Source: Hymenobacter gelipurpurascens
GTDB lineage: Bacteria; Bacteroidota; Bacteroidia; Cytophagales; Hymenobacteraceae
Direction of reading: 5' to 3'
Length of the DNA stretch: 64,000 bases
NCBI RefSeq assembly: GCF_900187375.1
Contig: NZ_FYEW01000001.1
Span: forward strand, 744,001-808,000
Shown here: piece after piece, positions 31,945 through 39,704 of the stretch
Position numbering within the stretch: the first letter of the stretch is position 1
Layout of the letters: each line of letters starts with the position of its first letter
Made by a program: the position numbers and the translations under genes
Notes under the pieces: generated by a model
Databases searched by the model: none
Told to the model about the DNA's origin: nothing
What the model saw: only the letters and a program-made list of their open reading frames with translations

Positions 31945-33017
31945 TAGGCTGCGGATTTATGCTGGCCAAGGACTGCGTCTCGAAGACGAGCAGCTTCCCC
32001 TGTCACAGGCAGCTCAGTTAGGCTCCAGCCATTCTTGAAAGTGGCACCACCAACTATTTCCAGTTGAATGAGGTGAGCATATAGCTCAGGGTTATGTTGG
32101 GCGCCATTGAGCAAATCGTTCTTGCTGCCCAGCACACAGAAAGCACAGCTCAGACGCTCGTTACCGAAGACGTAGGCCGGGTGGCAGGGCCATCCCTGCA
32201 ACGCCTCTTCGTGCTGGCCTGCGGCATACAACAGCCGGCGGCGGGTAAGCTCCGCTGAGCTGGTACCGCAGGCCTGCCAGATTTCTTCTGTATTCCAGTG
32301 CAGAAGCGGACGCCAGTTCAAGGCAACACGCTGGCCCGGGTTACGAGCTGCCAGCGCCTCTTCTGGTGTCATCGCCGAGAGGTTGCGCGTAGCCTTCTGG
32401 CTACTGGCAGTGATGCCTGTGCGAATTTCTACCACTGGCTTCTTAGCGCGGGCGTGGCTCTCATCAGCCCGAACCCCTTCCGCCGAAATCACTACCTCAG
32501 CCGAGCGGAGCGCTGTATCAATCGGGCCACGCTTTAGATCAGAGGTGCAATAGCGACTGGCAGAAGAGGGCCAGAAAGGAGCTGGGTTGCGCAGGGCCGT
32601 ATCAATCGGGCCGGCCTTCAGGTGGCTAGTGCAGTAGCGGCTTGCCGACGAAGGCCAGAAGGGAGCACCACTTTCGCGGGTGGCTTCCAAGCGCTCTTCG
32701 AAGCGGGCTACTAAATCACCTTTGGGCCGGCGCACAACCAGTAGTGGCATGCCCGCATCTTCCGCCATGCGTTCCACCAAGGCGGCAGTCTGTGGCCACT
32801 CGGCACGGCCTAGGTCGGCATGCACCACGTAGCACCGTCCGGTATAGCCTTGGGCCCGGAACCAGGGAGCCAGCAGCGCTACCAATGCCTGCGAGTCCTT
32901 ACCAGCCGAGAGACTTAGTGCCAGATCGGCGCCACCTCGTAGGGCAGCGTCAATCACAGTAGGCACCGCCAAGGTGGCAGCTGGGCGTGCGAATAATGGG
33001 ATTTGTTTAGGATCCAT
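31944..33017 (-). CDS. PAPS-reductase-like PP-loop protein with duplicated motif
   Basis: 357 aa. The PP-loop LSLSAGKDSQA at 34-44 binds ATP and activates a substrate by adenylation. The family signature RYCTSxLKxxPID occurs twice, at residues 118-145 and 146-173 (Cys129 and Cys157), a tandem duplication. The C-terminal cysteine pair LSCAFCVLGSKND near 290 could bind metal or an Fe-S cluster. It belongs to phage PAPS-reductase/DndC-like proteins, whose substrates are mostly unknown. True sulfate reduction seems unlikely in this place; nucleotide or DNA modification is the inference. It is coupled by a 1-base overlap to the helicase-methyltransferase upstream. Confidence 0.8.
   Translation of the reverse strand: MDPKQIPLFARPAATLAVPTVIDAALRGGADLALSLSAGKDSQALVALLAPWFRAQGYTGRCYVVHADLGRAEWPQTAALVERMAEDAGMPLLVVRRPKGDLVARFEERLEATRESGAPFWPSSASRYCTSHLKAGPIDTALRNPAPFWPSSASRYCTSDLKRGPIDTALRSAEVVISAEGVRADESHARAKKPVVEIRTGITASSQKATRNLSAMTPEEALAARNPGQRVALNWRPLLHWNTEEIWQACGTSSAELTRRRLLYAAGQHEEALQGWPCHPAYVFGNERLSCAFCVLGSKNDLLNGAQHNPELYAHLIQLEIVGGATFKNGWSLTELPVTGEAARLRDAVLGQHKSAA
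32499..32666 (-). repeat. 84-bp in-frame tandem duplication inside the PP-loop gene
   Basis: Two 28-codon units (32583-32666 and 32499-32582) encode nearly the same peptide (PFWPSSASRYCTS both times), while many third bases differ. The duplication is therefore old and kept at protein level. Confidence 0.8.
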
Positions 33018-35548
33018 TATGCAGCCTCCTTTCTAGGCGTTTCCGCATCCAACAGATCAAACAGACTGGGCACAGAGGCCTTGTACTCCGCTTCCCGGCA
33101 GTACACCTGGCCAGCCTGCCAGTACTCTTTCTTGAGCTCGATACCGTAGCCGCGGCGGCCTAGCGTAACGGCCCGGAACGGTACTGTCATCAGCCCGCCG
33201 AACGGATCTAGTACAACCTCATCCTCATTGCTCCAGCGGCGAATCACACGGTCTACAATGTCAAAGGGCAGGGGGCAAATGTGGTTCTGAGCGTTGCGCT
33301 TGAACTGCTCACCATTGAGCGTGCGCATGTACACCACATCGGTGGCTACCATCTCGCTGTAGCTCTGGGGAGGCAGCATCATAAAGGAAGAGGGCAAGCG
33401 GCCGGCGCTATCCAGCTCTTCACTGAGCCGAACATGCTCCTCATAATCATAGACGTGGGAGAGGTTCCGCTTCTTGAACCACTTGCCAATAGTGTCCAGG
33501 CTCTTATTGCGGATGTCGCCAGGGCTCAGCAATCGGTCGCCACTGCTACGCCACAACGCGTGGGCATCCAGCTGCCAGCGGCCCCTGGTGTACTCTTCCT
33601 TGTTCTTTACTACCGGCTCATCCGCATAGGCATTGGAGAGGTCGGAGGGGAGCTTGCGGAACAGCAGCACATATTCGGGCATGCCATAGCTCATCTTTGT
33701 GCCATCCTTGCACTGCTCACTCCAGCCTAGGCGGTAGGTCTGGTTATTCTCGCGCACTACATCGGTCAGGATGGTATTGCGACCCATAAAGACGAACCCG
33801 CCCTTTTCAAAAGCATCCGAAGTCTGATCCGAAAACCGCTCGACTGTCATAAAGCCATTGCCTGTAACCGATCCGTACCGAATCCGGTCCTTGACGTGTA
33901 TAGCAGCGATACGACCAGGCTTGAGCACCCGTAGCAGCTCTGGCACTAGGAACTCGAACTGCTCAAAGAAGCGATCGTTGCTCTCGTTATGCCCGAAGTC
34001 GTTGTAGGAGGCAGAGTATTCGTAATGGTTGCCGAAAGGGATGCTAGTGTGCACGAGGTCCACAGAGTTATCGGCCATCGTGCGCAGCTCAGCTACACAA
34101 TCGTTGTGCACGCAGGTGTAGCGCTTGCCCTGAGCTACCTCGCGCTCCACACCCAGTGAGCGGGTAAGGCGGGCTTTTTCCGCTTGATGCGACAGCCCGT
34201 ACGTTTTGATGATGCCACGCATGGTTTCCATCAGCTCGTTGTGGCGCTGCCACTTGGCTTCCAGTTCTTTGCGGATCGGCTCTTCAGCAGCGGTGTAGAT
34301 GATGTGCACCTGCACTGACTCTTTCTGCTGGAAGCGGTGTGTGCGGTGCACAGCTTGAATAAAGTCTTCGAAGCGGTAATCAATACCCAGAAAGACGTTG
34401 CGCGAGCAGTGCTTCTGAAAATTACAGCCAGAGCCGGCTATTTCTGGTTTGGTAGACAGGTAAGGAAACTCGCCGTGGCTGAAGCCTACAATCAGCTTTT
34501 CCCGTAGCTCGAGGTCCTGCGAACCGAATACCGACTCCACACCAGGTACCGCTTCCGCAATGGCGCGGCGCTCATCTTCCAGGTGGTGCCAGATAAGCCA
34601 GTGGTCCAACTCTTCGGCCTGGAGCAGCTGCACCATCTTTTCCACGCGAGCAGGAATGCTGCGCTTCTTCTCGCGAGCTGCCGCCTGCAGGTTGCCTTTC
34701 GTAGAAGCGAATACTTCCGACTGGCCACTACGCTTATCAACGTGCGTATCCGATTCGCCCTCCGTAATCAGGTGCCATTCTACCCGTAGTTCGGGCAGGT
34801 CATAGCCCTCATCGGAATAGCCCAGATCAGAGGGGCGGGTAAGAAACAGAGCCCACGAGCTAACCCACAACCAGAAGTCTGCCTCGTGCTGGGGGTGCAG
34901 GGTGAGGTTGCCAGCCTTCTGCGAGTCGCGCTTGAACCAACGGGTTAAGGCCTGGCCTGAGTCCATTACACCCAGAAATTCGGCGTAGTGAATCAGCTCC
35001 TTATACTTGTTAGGCGCGGGCGTTGCCGTGCACACAAACCGAAACGGTACCGACTTCAACAGCTTGGTGAATTGCTGATAGGTATCGGTACCAATGCTGC
35101 GCAGTACACTGCCCTCATCGAGTGTGACGGCCGTCAGCTTGGCTAGAAATTCCGCCGAAAAATGCCCGTCGCGAACCCGCTCATAATTGGTGATGAGAAA
35201 CGGGCTGTCACTGACCATCGCTTCCGCATCGTTGCGCACGTAGTTGATGCGCACACCCAGACGAGGGCCATCTTCTTCCGTGAACTGATGCTTCACACCC
35301 AGCGGGCATACAATCATCACGTAGCCTCCGCGCTCTTCTCGGATAGCGCGTAACAGCTCGATTTGGGTATGCGTCTTGCCTAGGCCAAAGCTCGAGCCTA
35401 TTAGGGCGCGACCTTTTTTCAGGGCCCAAACGATAGTATCTACCTGGTGCGGTAGGCTGGAGGGGTGAAGGCTGGAAGGATTTATATCAAAGCCGGCATC
35501 TTCGGCCAGCTTGATTTTGGAGCCTAGAAATTGAGTGTAAGAATCCAT
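33017..35548 (-). CDS. SF2 helicase-DNA methyltransferase fusion
   Basis: 843 aa, ATG 35548. N-terminal half is an SNF2/SF2-type helicase: Walker A variant SSFGLGKTHTQ near residue 52, motif II LDEGSVLRS near 145, motif III TATPAPN near 175, and the motif VI region IQAVHRTHRFQQ near 400. C-terminal half from about 475 is an N6-adenine or N4-cytosine methyltransferase with catalytic motif IV as TSIPF (variant of TSPPY) near 503 and the SAM-binding motif I LDPFGGLMT near 790, a beta-class order. Candidate role: self-methylation against restriction, or remodelling coupled to modification. The altered motif IV needs testing. Confidence 0.85.
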   Translation of the reverse strand: MDSYTQFLGSKIKLAEDAGFDINPSSLHPSSLPHQVDTIVWALKKGRALIGSSFGLGKTHTQIELLRAIREERGGYVMIVCPLGVKHQFTEEDGPRLGVRINYVRNDAEAMVSDSPFLITNYERVRDGHFSAEFLAKLTAVTLDEGSVLRSIGTDTYQQFTKLLKSVPFRFVCTATPAPNKYKELIHYAEFLGVMDSGQALTRWFKRDSQKAGNLTLHPQHEADFWLWVSSWALFLTRPSDLGYSDEGYDLPELRVEWHLITEGESDTHVDKRSGQSEVFASTKGNLQAAAREKKRSIPARVEKMVQLLQAEELDHWLIWHHLEDERRAIAEAVPGVESVFGSQDLELREKLIVGFSHGEFPYLSTKPEIAGSGCNFQKHCSRNVFLGIDYRFEDFIQAVHRTHRFQQKESVQVHIIYTAAEEPIRKELEAKWQRHNELMETMRGIIKTYGLSHQAEKARLTRSLGVEREVAQGKRYTCVHNDCVAELRTMADNSVDLVHTSIPFGNHYEYSASYNDFGHNESNDRFFEQFEFLVPELLRVLKPGRIAAIHVKDRIRYGSVTGNGFMTVERFSDQTSDAFEKGGFVFMGRNTILTDVVRENNQTYRLGWSEQCKDGTKMSYGMPEYVLLFRKLPSDLSNAYADEPVVKNKEEYTRGRWQLDAHALWRSSGDRLLSPGDIRNKSLDTIGKWFKKRNLSHVYDYEEHVRLSEELDSAGRLPSSFMMLPPQSYSEMVATDVVYMRTLNGEQFKRNAQNHICPLPFDIVDRVIRRWSNEDEVVLDPFGGLMTVPFRAVTLGRRGYGIELKKEYWQAGQVYCREAEYKASVPSLFDLLDAETPRKEAA

Positions 35549-35559
35549 GGGAAGGATAC

Positions 35560-35596
35560 AAAAGGGCCCGACTCGCCCCCGTGGTGAGTCGGGCCG
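35560..35596 (-). terminator. Attenuator-like hairpin between clamp and helicase-methyltransferase genes
   Basis: Minus strand GGCCCGACTC...GAGTCGGGCCC followed by TTTTG. Short T tract, so partial termination is likely, setting a step-down in expression after the clamp gene. Confidence 0.6.
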
Positions 35597-35603
35597 GTGA
35601 GTG

Positions 35604-36839
35604 TTAGAGATAGTTGTTGAGCATCACAGGCATGAGCAGGCAGAGCATGCCATCATCGGCATCAGCCGACTGCAGCACAGCCGCGCGACTAGGCAGGCTC
35701 ATGCCGATTTTCACGCTCTGGCAGGGCATCTTCTCTAGGAAGTAGCGTAGGAAGCGGGCGTTGAAGCCGATATCCAAATCCTGTCCCGTGTAAGTGCCTG
35801 GGATGGTCTCTGTGGCCTTATTCTGGAAGTCCAGATCCTCGGCAATTATTCGGCAATCCGACGCCTCTTGCAGGTCGAACTTCACCTGATAGGTGGTTTT
35901 GTTGCTGAACAGCAACAGTCGTTTCACGCTGGCTAGTAGTTCTGTGCGGTGTACTATCAGCACATTCGGGTTCACTGCTGGAATGACGTTGTGAAAGTCA
36001 GGATACTGTTCCGCAATAAGCCGCACCTGAAATTCACCTTTCTCCAGCTTAAACAGGGCCTGTGTAGCACCGACGATTACCTCGACCACCTCACGTTGGC
36101 TTACCAGCTTGAGCAGTATCTCGCAGGCCTTACGAGGTAGAATAAAGCTGTTAATAGTGCCTTTCAGCTCGTGCTGATCCTGTTTTCTCATTACCACCAA
36201 ACGGTGGCCATCAGTGGCAGCAAATTCCAGCTTATTGGATGTAACAATGACCAACACGCCGCACATAGCGGGGCGCAACTCGTCTGTGCTGGTGACAGGC
36301 AGAGTCGCACTCAATCCAGCCAGTAGAATATGGCCAGGCACAGATAGGGTAGTACCGACAAAGCCCAGGGCGACTTCAGCAGGATAGTCCCCTGCTTTCT
36401 CCCCTGCTATTTCATACCGGGCGCTACCAGTGCCACTCTGCAACAGCGTGTGCGTTAGTGCTGCGTTTATGTGCAGAGAAGGGTCTGGCTTGTCATAATC
36501 CAGCATCTTGAGCGTAAGCGGCTGATCTTCCAGATTTTTCAGTAGCTCAATCAACTGTTTGCCGGGTACGCATAGGGCGGCGGCATCGGTATCACGACGT
36601 TCCAATAGAAGCGGCCGCGAAGTAAAGCGGTGTTCCAGGTCGTATCCAGTAACCCGCAGGTAGGAGAATTTTCCGTACTGACCTGATTCAGAAGTGATGT
36701 CGAGGAGCAGGTTCTCCAGAATCGGAACAATCGGCTGATGGGAGGGAACCGCGAGTTGAGCGTATTGGGCCGCTTTCAGCAGGGCCGCATTGCTAAGTAA
36801 AAACGTGGTAAGCGCAGTGCCAACAGTGGTAGTAGACAT
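35604..36839 (-). CDS. dnaN: DNA polymerase III beta sliding clamp (phage copy)
   Basis: 411 aa with three repeated clamp domains. Diagnostic pieces: ATDGHRLVVMRKQ near residue 213 (host-type ATDGHRL), LPRKACEILLKL near 240, EQYPDFHNVIP near 285, and C-terminal LLMPVMLNNYL, matching the family MP[MV]xL ending that builds the polymerase-binding pocket. It encircles DNA and tethers the polymerase. No polymerase gene is seen nearby, so it probably recruits the host Pol III or a distant phage enzyme. Starts at ATG 36839. Confidence 0.9.
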   Translation of the reverse strand: MSTTTVGTALTTFLLSNAALLKAAQYAQLAVPSHQPIVPILENLLLDITSESGQYGKFSYLRVTGYDLEHRFTSRPLLLERRDTDAAALCVPGKQLIELLKNLEDQPLTLKMLDYDKPDPSLHINAALTHTLLQSGTGSARYEIAGEKAGDYPAEVALGFVGTTLSVPGHILLAGLSATLPVTSTDELRPAMCGVLVIVTSNKLEFAATDGHRLVVMRKQDQHELKGTINSFILPRKACEILLKLVSQREVVEVIVGATQALFKLEKGEFQVRLIAEQYPDFHNVIPAVNPNVLIVHRTELLASVKRLLLFSNKTTYQVKFDLQEASDCRIIAEDLDFQNKATETIPGTYTGQDLDIGFNARFLRYFLEKMPCQSVKIGMSLPSRAAVLQSADADDGMLCLLMPVMLNNYL

Positions 36840-36850
36840 GATAAGCGGGC

Positions 36851-37093
36851 TTAGAAGATGGGGAAATCGGAACCGAACGGGTGGCCTTCGCTGAGTTGGT
36901 AGACCGCCTCATCATGGGAGGTCGGCACCGTCATCAGCAGCGAGTCAAGAAAGAAGTTGGCCCGTTCAAGTGCTTCGGATAGGTTGCGCTCGTTCAAAGG
37001 AGTAGGGCATGCTTGCCTGCGACGTCGGGCCCTTGCCAACTTGCGCTGCAACTGCTGGTACATGGCCAGCTGCATTTTTAGCTTGTGGCTCAT
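36851..37093 (-). CDS. Early prophage small basic protein (80 aa)
   Basis: ATG 37093, overlapping the previous stop by 4 bases. Helical with an Arg cluster (KLARARRRRQACPTP). Unknown. Immediately precedes the clamp gene, with which it is co-transcribed. Confidence 0.5.
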   Translation of the reverse strand: MSHKLKMQLAMYQQLQRKLARARRRRQACPTPLNERNLSEALERANFFLDSLLMTVPTSHDEAVYQLSEGHPFGSDFPIF

Positions 37094-37464
37094 GATGCGG
37101 CTTTAAGGCGCCGACCTGTCCGGCGGTGGGAGATGCGCAGCAACTGTTCAGGTAGCTGCGCTTTATCCTGATCCAGTGTTAAGCTATTGCGCTCCTGCCA
37201 GGCCTGTACCGCACTCAAGCGAATACGATAGCCTCTTGAACTTTCGGTGCACTGCACTACAGGCAGGTTGCGCTGGTGATAGGAAGGGAGCCGCAGGTAG
37301 CCCCGCACCGTGCTTACCTCTAAGCCCAGTATATCCGCCACTTCCTCGCAGGTGAATTGCGGATCAGGCTTGGGAAGTGCCTGATAGTATTGTTGAGCTG
37401 CGAGACTGAACTGTTCCGCCATCAGGGACTTTATAGCCGACTGATTGATATCGAAGATGTCCAT
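37090..37464 (-). CDS. Early prophage HTH protein (MerR/excisionase-like)
   Basis: 124 aa. Residues 38-85 read QFTCEEVADILGLEVSTVRG followed by a variable loop and a YRIRLSAVQAWQERN wing, the layout of helix-turn-helix 17/excisionase proteins. Likely DNA-binding: transcription control or excision. No integrase is in the window to pair with. Overlaps neighbours by 1 and 4 bases. Confidence 0.65.
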   Translation of the reverse strand: MDIFDINQSAIKSLMAEQFSLAAQQYYQALPKPDPQFTCEEVADILGLEVSTVRGYLRLPSYHQRNLPVVQCTESSRGYRIRLSAVQAWQERNSLTLDQDKAQLPEQLLRISHRRTGRRLKAAS

Positions 37465-38144
37465 TAGGCCGCCGCTTTATAGTCAGTGGGACCATCGTGT
37501 TTATCAATCACCGCTTTAAGCTTCGCCAGTATTTGCTCTGCTTGCTCCGGGGTTCGACGGTTGATATTTAGCAGCTGCTTTGTCTTTTCCGGCCGGGAAA
37601 TAGCTGGGTGATTCAGCAAGGCTATAATCGACTTGCGCTGTTCTGCAGAAGCATAGCCATCCCCCAACTCCTGCTGTGCTACAGCAGCAGGTACAGGCAT
37701 TTGAGGCAAAGCAAATTGATGAGAAGCTTGTGCCTGTTCGGCTGGTTGAGGCATCTGAACTAACTCCTGCATAAGCTCTGCCAAGGCTAAGGTGATTCCA
37801 GCCAGCTTAACCAGTTCATTAATGCCATTAGACAAGTCTCTTGCCTCGGCGTATATATTGGCTCGCTCTTGTGCCTTATGCATGTCAGCAACTAACTCGA
37901 CGCTTGAAAGCGTGCGAGCGGTGCCTAGTGCGGCATATACCTTTTTGAAGAGACCATCCTTCGCCATCCGCTCAATAGAGGTTGCTGCCTCTTGCATCTG
38001 GCCTATTTCGCGGTCCATATCGGCTTGGGACATTTTGCCACTCAGTACTCTGCCTGGGTAAAAGCCATGCCTCATCTTGATCTCACGCCGAAGGCAACTA
38101 GCCTGTTCAGAAAGCGTGTAAATCGGTTTTATTTTTTCTGCCAT
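37464..38144 (-). CDS. Early prophage hypothetical helical protein (226 aa)
   Basis: ATG 38144. Almost wholly helical with a Gln/Ala/Pro-rich linker around 130-160. The C-terminal 60 residues (SIIALLNHPAISRPEKTKQL) resemble a small helical domain found in phage proteins of Bacteroidota. Might bind single-stranded DNA or another replisome part. No motif settles it. Confidence 0.5.
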   Translation of the reverse strand: MAEKIKPIYTLSEQASCLRREIKMRHGFYPGRVLSGKMSQADMDREIGQMQEAATSIERMAKDGLFKKVYAALGTARTLSSVELVADMHKAQERANIYAEARDLSNGINELVKLAGITLALAELMQELVQMPQPAEQAQASHQFALPQMPVPAAVAQQELGDGYASAEQRKSIIALLNHPAISRPEKTKQLLNINRRTPEQAEQILAKLKAVIDKHDGPTDYKAAA

Positions 38145-38225
38145 ATCTTTACAGTGGATTCGACCTGAAAGGGTTGATGGATTAGTTAGAGCCGCTCACG
38201 TTGCCGCGTGTGCGGCTCATCTGTT

Positions 38226-38327
38226 TTAGGGCCTATCGCAGAGCTTAATCAGCAGGTAGGCAGTCGGGGCAGCGATGGCGAGCAAGAGCAGGCCTAGAAT
38301 GCGCCGAATCAGAGAGAGCGGCTTCAT
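38226..38327 (-). CDS. Tiny membrane protein (33 aa)
   Basis: ATG 38327 to TAA 38226. Product starts MKPLSLIRRILGLLLLAIAA and is one membrane helix with a basic N-terminus. Overlaps the 80-aa gene stop by 4 bases (ATGA), the coupling used throughout this operon. Unknown function. Confidence 0.5.
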   Translation of the reverse strand: MKPLSLIRRILGLLLLAIAAPTAYLLIKLCDRP

Positions 38328-38566
38328 GACCAAGGCTGGTCTAAGACCTCCTGCGCTTCCCGCAACGTGGCCTCTTGGTTGACTTCGTCTCGTATTATCT
38401 CACGCATGCACTCTGTGATAGAGAAGGTATCCTCCGCAGTGACATTGTGCAGCACCAGCGCTTTAGCGCGCCAATCCTGCCCAGCAAAAAGAATAATGGA
38501 GGGCGCTGTCAGGACGTAGTAGGCAGCTAACAAGCGTCTCCAGAAACTCAAAAAGGGCTTTTTCAT
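38324..38566 (-). CDS. Early prophage membrane-associated protein (80 aa)
   Basis: ATG 38566. N-terminal basic then hydrophobic segment RRLLAAYYVLTAPSIILFAG, followed by an acidic helical tail. Single-pass or amphipathic membrane association is likely. Forms a coupled pair with the 33-aa membrane peptide. Function unknown. Confidence 0.5.
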   Translation of the reverse strand: MKKPFLSFWRRLLAAYYVLTAPSIILFAGQDWRAKALVLHNVTAEDTFSITECMREIIRDEVNQEATLREAQEVLDQPWS

Positions 38567-38623
38567 AAGTCGGTAGGCTCTACTGGTGGTGGAAAACCGG
38601 GTGACTGTTTCGGGCGACGGGGC

Positions 38624-38896
38624 TTAGGCTGCGACACTGTGCGGCTCAATCAGCATGGTGACCTGGAATGGATCGGCGGTGGGCTCTACTACACCAGGCT
38701 GGTAAGCCTGAAGAGCAGCCTGGTACGCGTCGCCTGCCTCATTGCTGGCTTTGAAGGCCGCGCTGTGCGTCTTAGCCAGCAGCGTCACGACTTCCATCGG
38801 GTGCTCCTCCAGCGCCTGCTTGAGCAGAGAATCTGCCAGCTTAAAGGCGCCCTGTGCCTCGTAAGCCGCTTGCTGCAGTTCGTGTAGCTCTTCCAT
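38624..38896 (-). CDS. Early prophage hypothetical protein (90 aa)
   Basis: ATG 38896, 4 bases after the previous gene. Ala/Gln/Glu-rich helical protein without motif (MEELHELQQAAYEAQGAFKL). Confidence 0.5.
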   Translation of the reverse strand: MEELHELQQAAYEAQGAFKLADSLLKQALEEHPMEVVTLLAKTHSAAFKASNEAGDAYQAALQAYQPGVVEPTADPFQVTMLIEPHSVAA

Positions 38897-38899
38897 GGC

Positions 38900-39292
38900 C
38901 TAGGCCGCGATAGAGAGGTGCGACACTTGCATGATAGTAGCATGCTCAGCAGGAGCAGGGAAGTAGAGCAGGGCGCCGGCGGCGTACTCATCCAGGCGGT
39001 ACTCGCGCAGCGTAGCCGGCACCTGGCCTGCGAAGAAGAACTCTTCCTCACAGCCATCTTCCAGAGCGAGTCGGAACAGCGAGCTATCAAAGCCTTTAGT
39101 GTAAAGACTTAGCTCTCCATCCAAGCCACGTGCCCACCCTATAATTGGGAGTAATTCGTACTCATCGGCTTCGTCTTTTTTGTCAGCCTTGGTACGCACG
39201 GCCAGCTGATCCTTTGGCTGGGGCTGGGAGATGCTCACCGGTCCTTTCGGCGTCTGGAGCTTGTAGAGGGGAATGGGAGTGGAAACGACCAT
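38900..39292 (-). CDS. Early prophage hypothetical protein (130 aa)
   Basis: ATG 39292 (MVVSTPIPLYKLQTPKGPVS) chosen because longer versions run into the Cro-like gene. Soluble, with acidic centre (KADKKDEADEYELLP) and beta-rich C-terminal half. No recognised domain. Confidence 0.5.
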   Translation of the reverse strand: MVVSTPIPLYKLQTPKGPVSISQPQPKDQLAVRTKADKKDEADEYELLPIIGWARGLDGELSLYTKGFDSSLFRLALEDGCEEEFFFAGQVPATLREYRLDEYAAGALLYFPAPAEHATIMQVSHLSIAA

Positions 39293-39359
39293 AGTTGTAA
39301 GGATTAGAAAAAGGGTGTTGTGGTGATGCGGTTGCCGCCGCTGTTCGTGAAATGTCAGA

Positions 39360-39587
39360 TTAAGCTGCTGTCGCGTGCTGCTGGGCATGTTGCCAGCGGG
39401 CGAAGCCATCGGGGTTCGTTTCTTCTGCGAGGGCCTCAATAGCAGGCCAGAGTCGTGAGCCGGTGTTTTCAAGAGAGATGACGCCGCTTAACTGGCTGGC
39501 GCTCTTGCAGCCAGTGCGCCGGGCCAACTCCTTGATAAAGCCAGTGGGCATCAGCTCTCGCATTGTGGGGGTGGGGTTCGGTTCCAT
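39360..39587 (-). CDS. Cro-like first gene of the early operon
   Basis: 75 aa, ATG 39587, divergent from the S24 repressor gene. Its centre, MPTGFIKELARRTGCKSASQ followed by LSGVI and LWPAIEALAEE, has the spacing of a small helix-turn-helix, though with unusual residues. Position opposite the CI-type repressor and at the head of the early operon is that of Cro. DNA binding is inferred. Confidence 0.55.
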   Translation of the reverse strand: MEPNPTPTMRELMPTGFIKELARRTGCKSASQLSGVISLENTGSRLWPAIEALAEETNPDGFARWQHAQQHATAA

Positions 39588-39704
39588 AGGCAGTTTGCGC
39601 CGCTTCGTATATTGCGGCTGTTCTTCTTCTTGTTCTTCTTCTCAAAGGTGTAAAGTAAATCTGATAATGTCAAGTCTAGTTTACTATAACCGAAGATTAT
39701 TCTG
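39588..39704. promoter_or_regulatory. Divergent lysogeny-switch control region
   Basis: 117 bases between the Cro-like and repressor genes. Minus strand carries TTGAC and TACTTTAC 13 bases apart, a candidate early promoter. AGTAAA and TTTACT form an inverted pair about 20 bases apart, and a TTCTTCTTC-type repeat lies near the Cro side. Operators for the S24 repressor are expected here. Confidence 0.6.
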
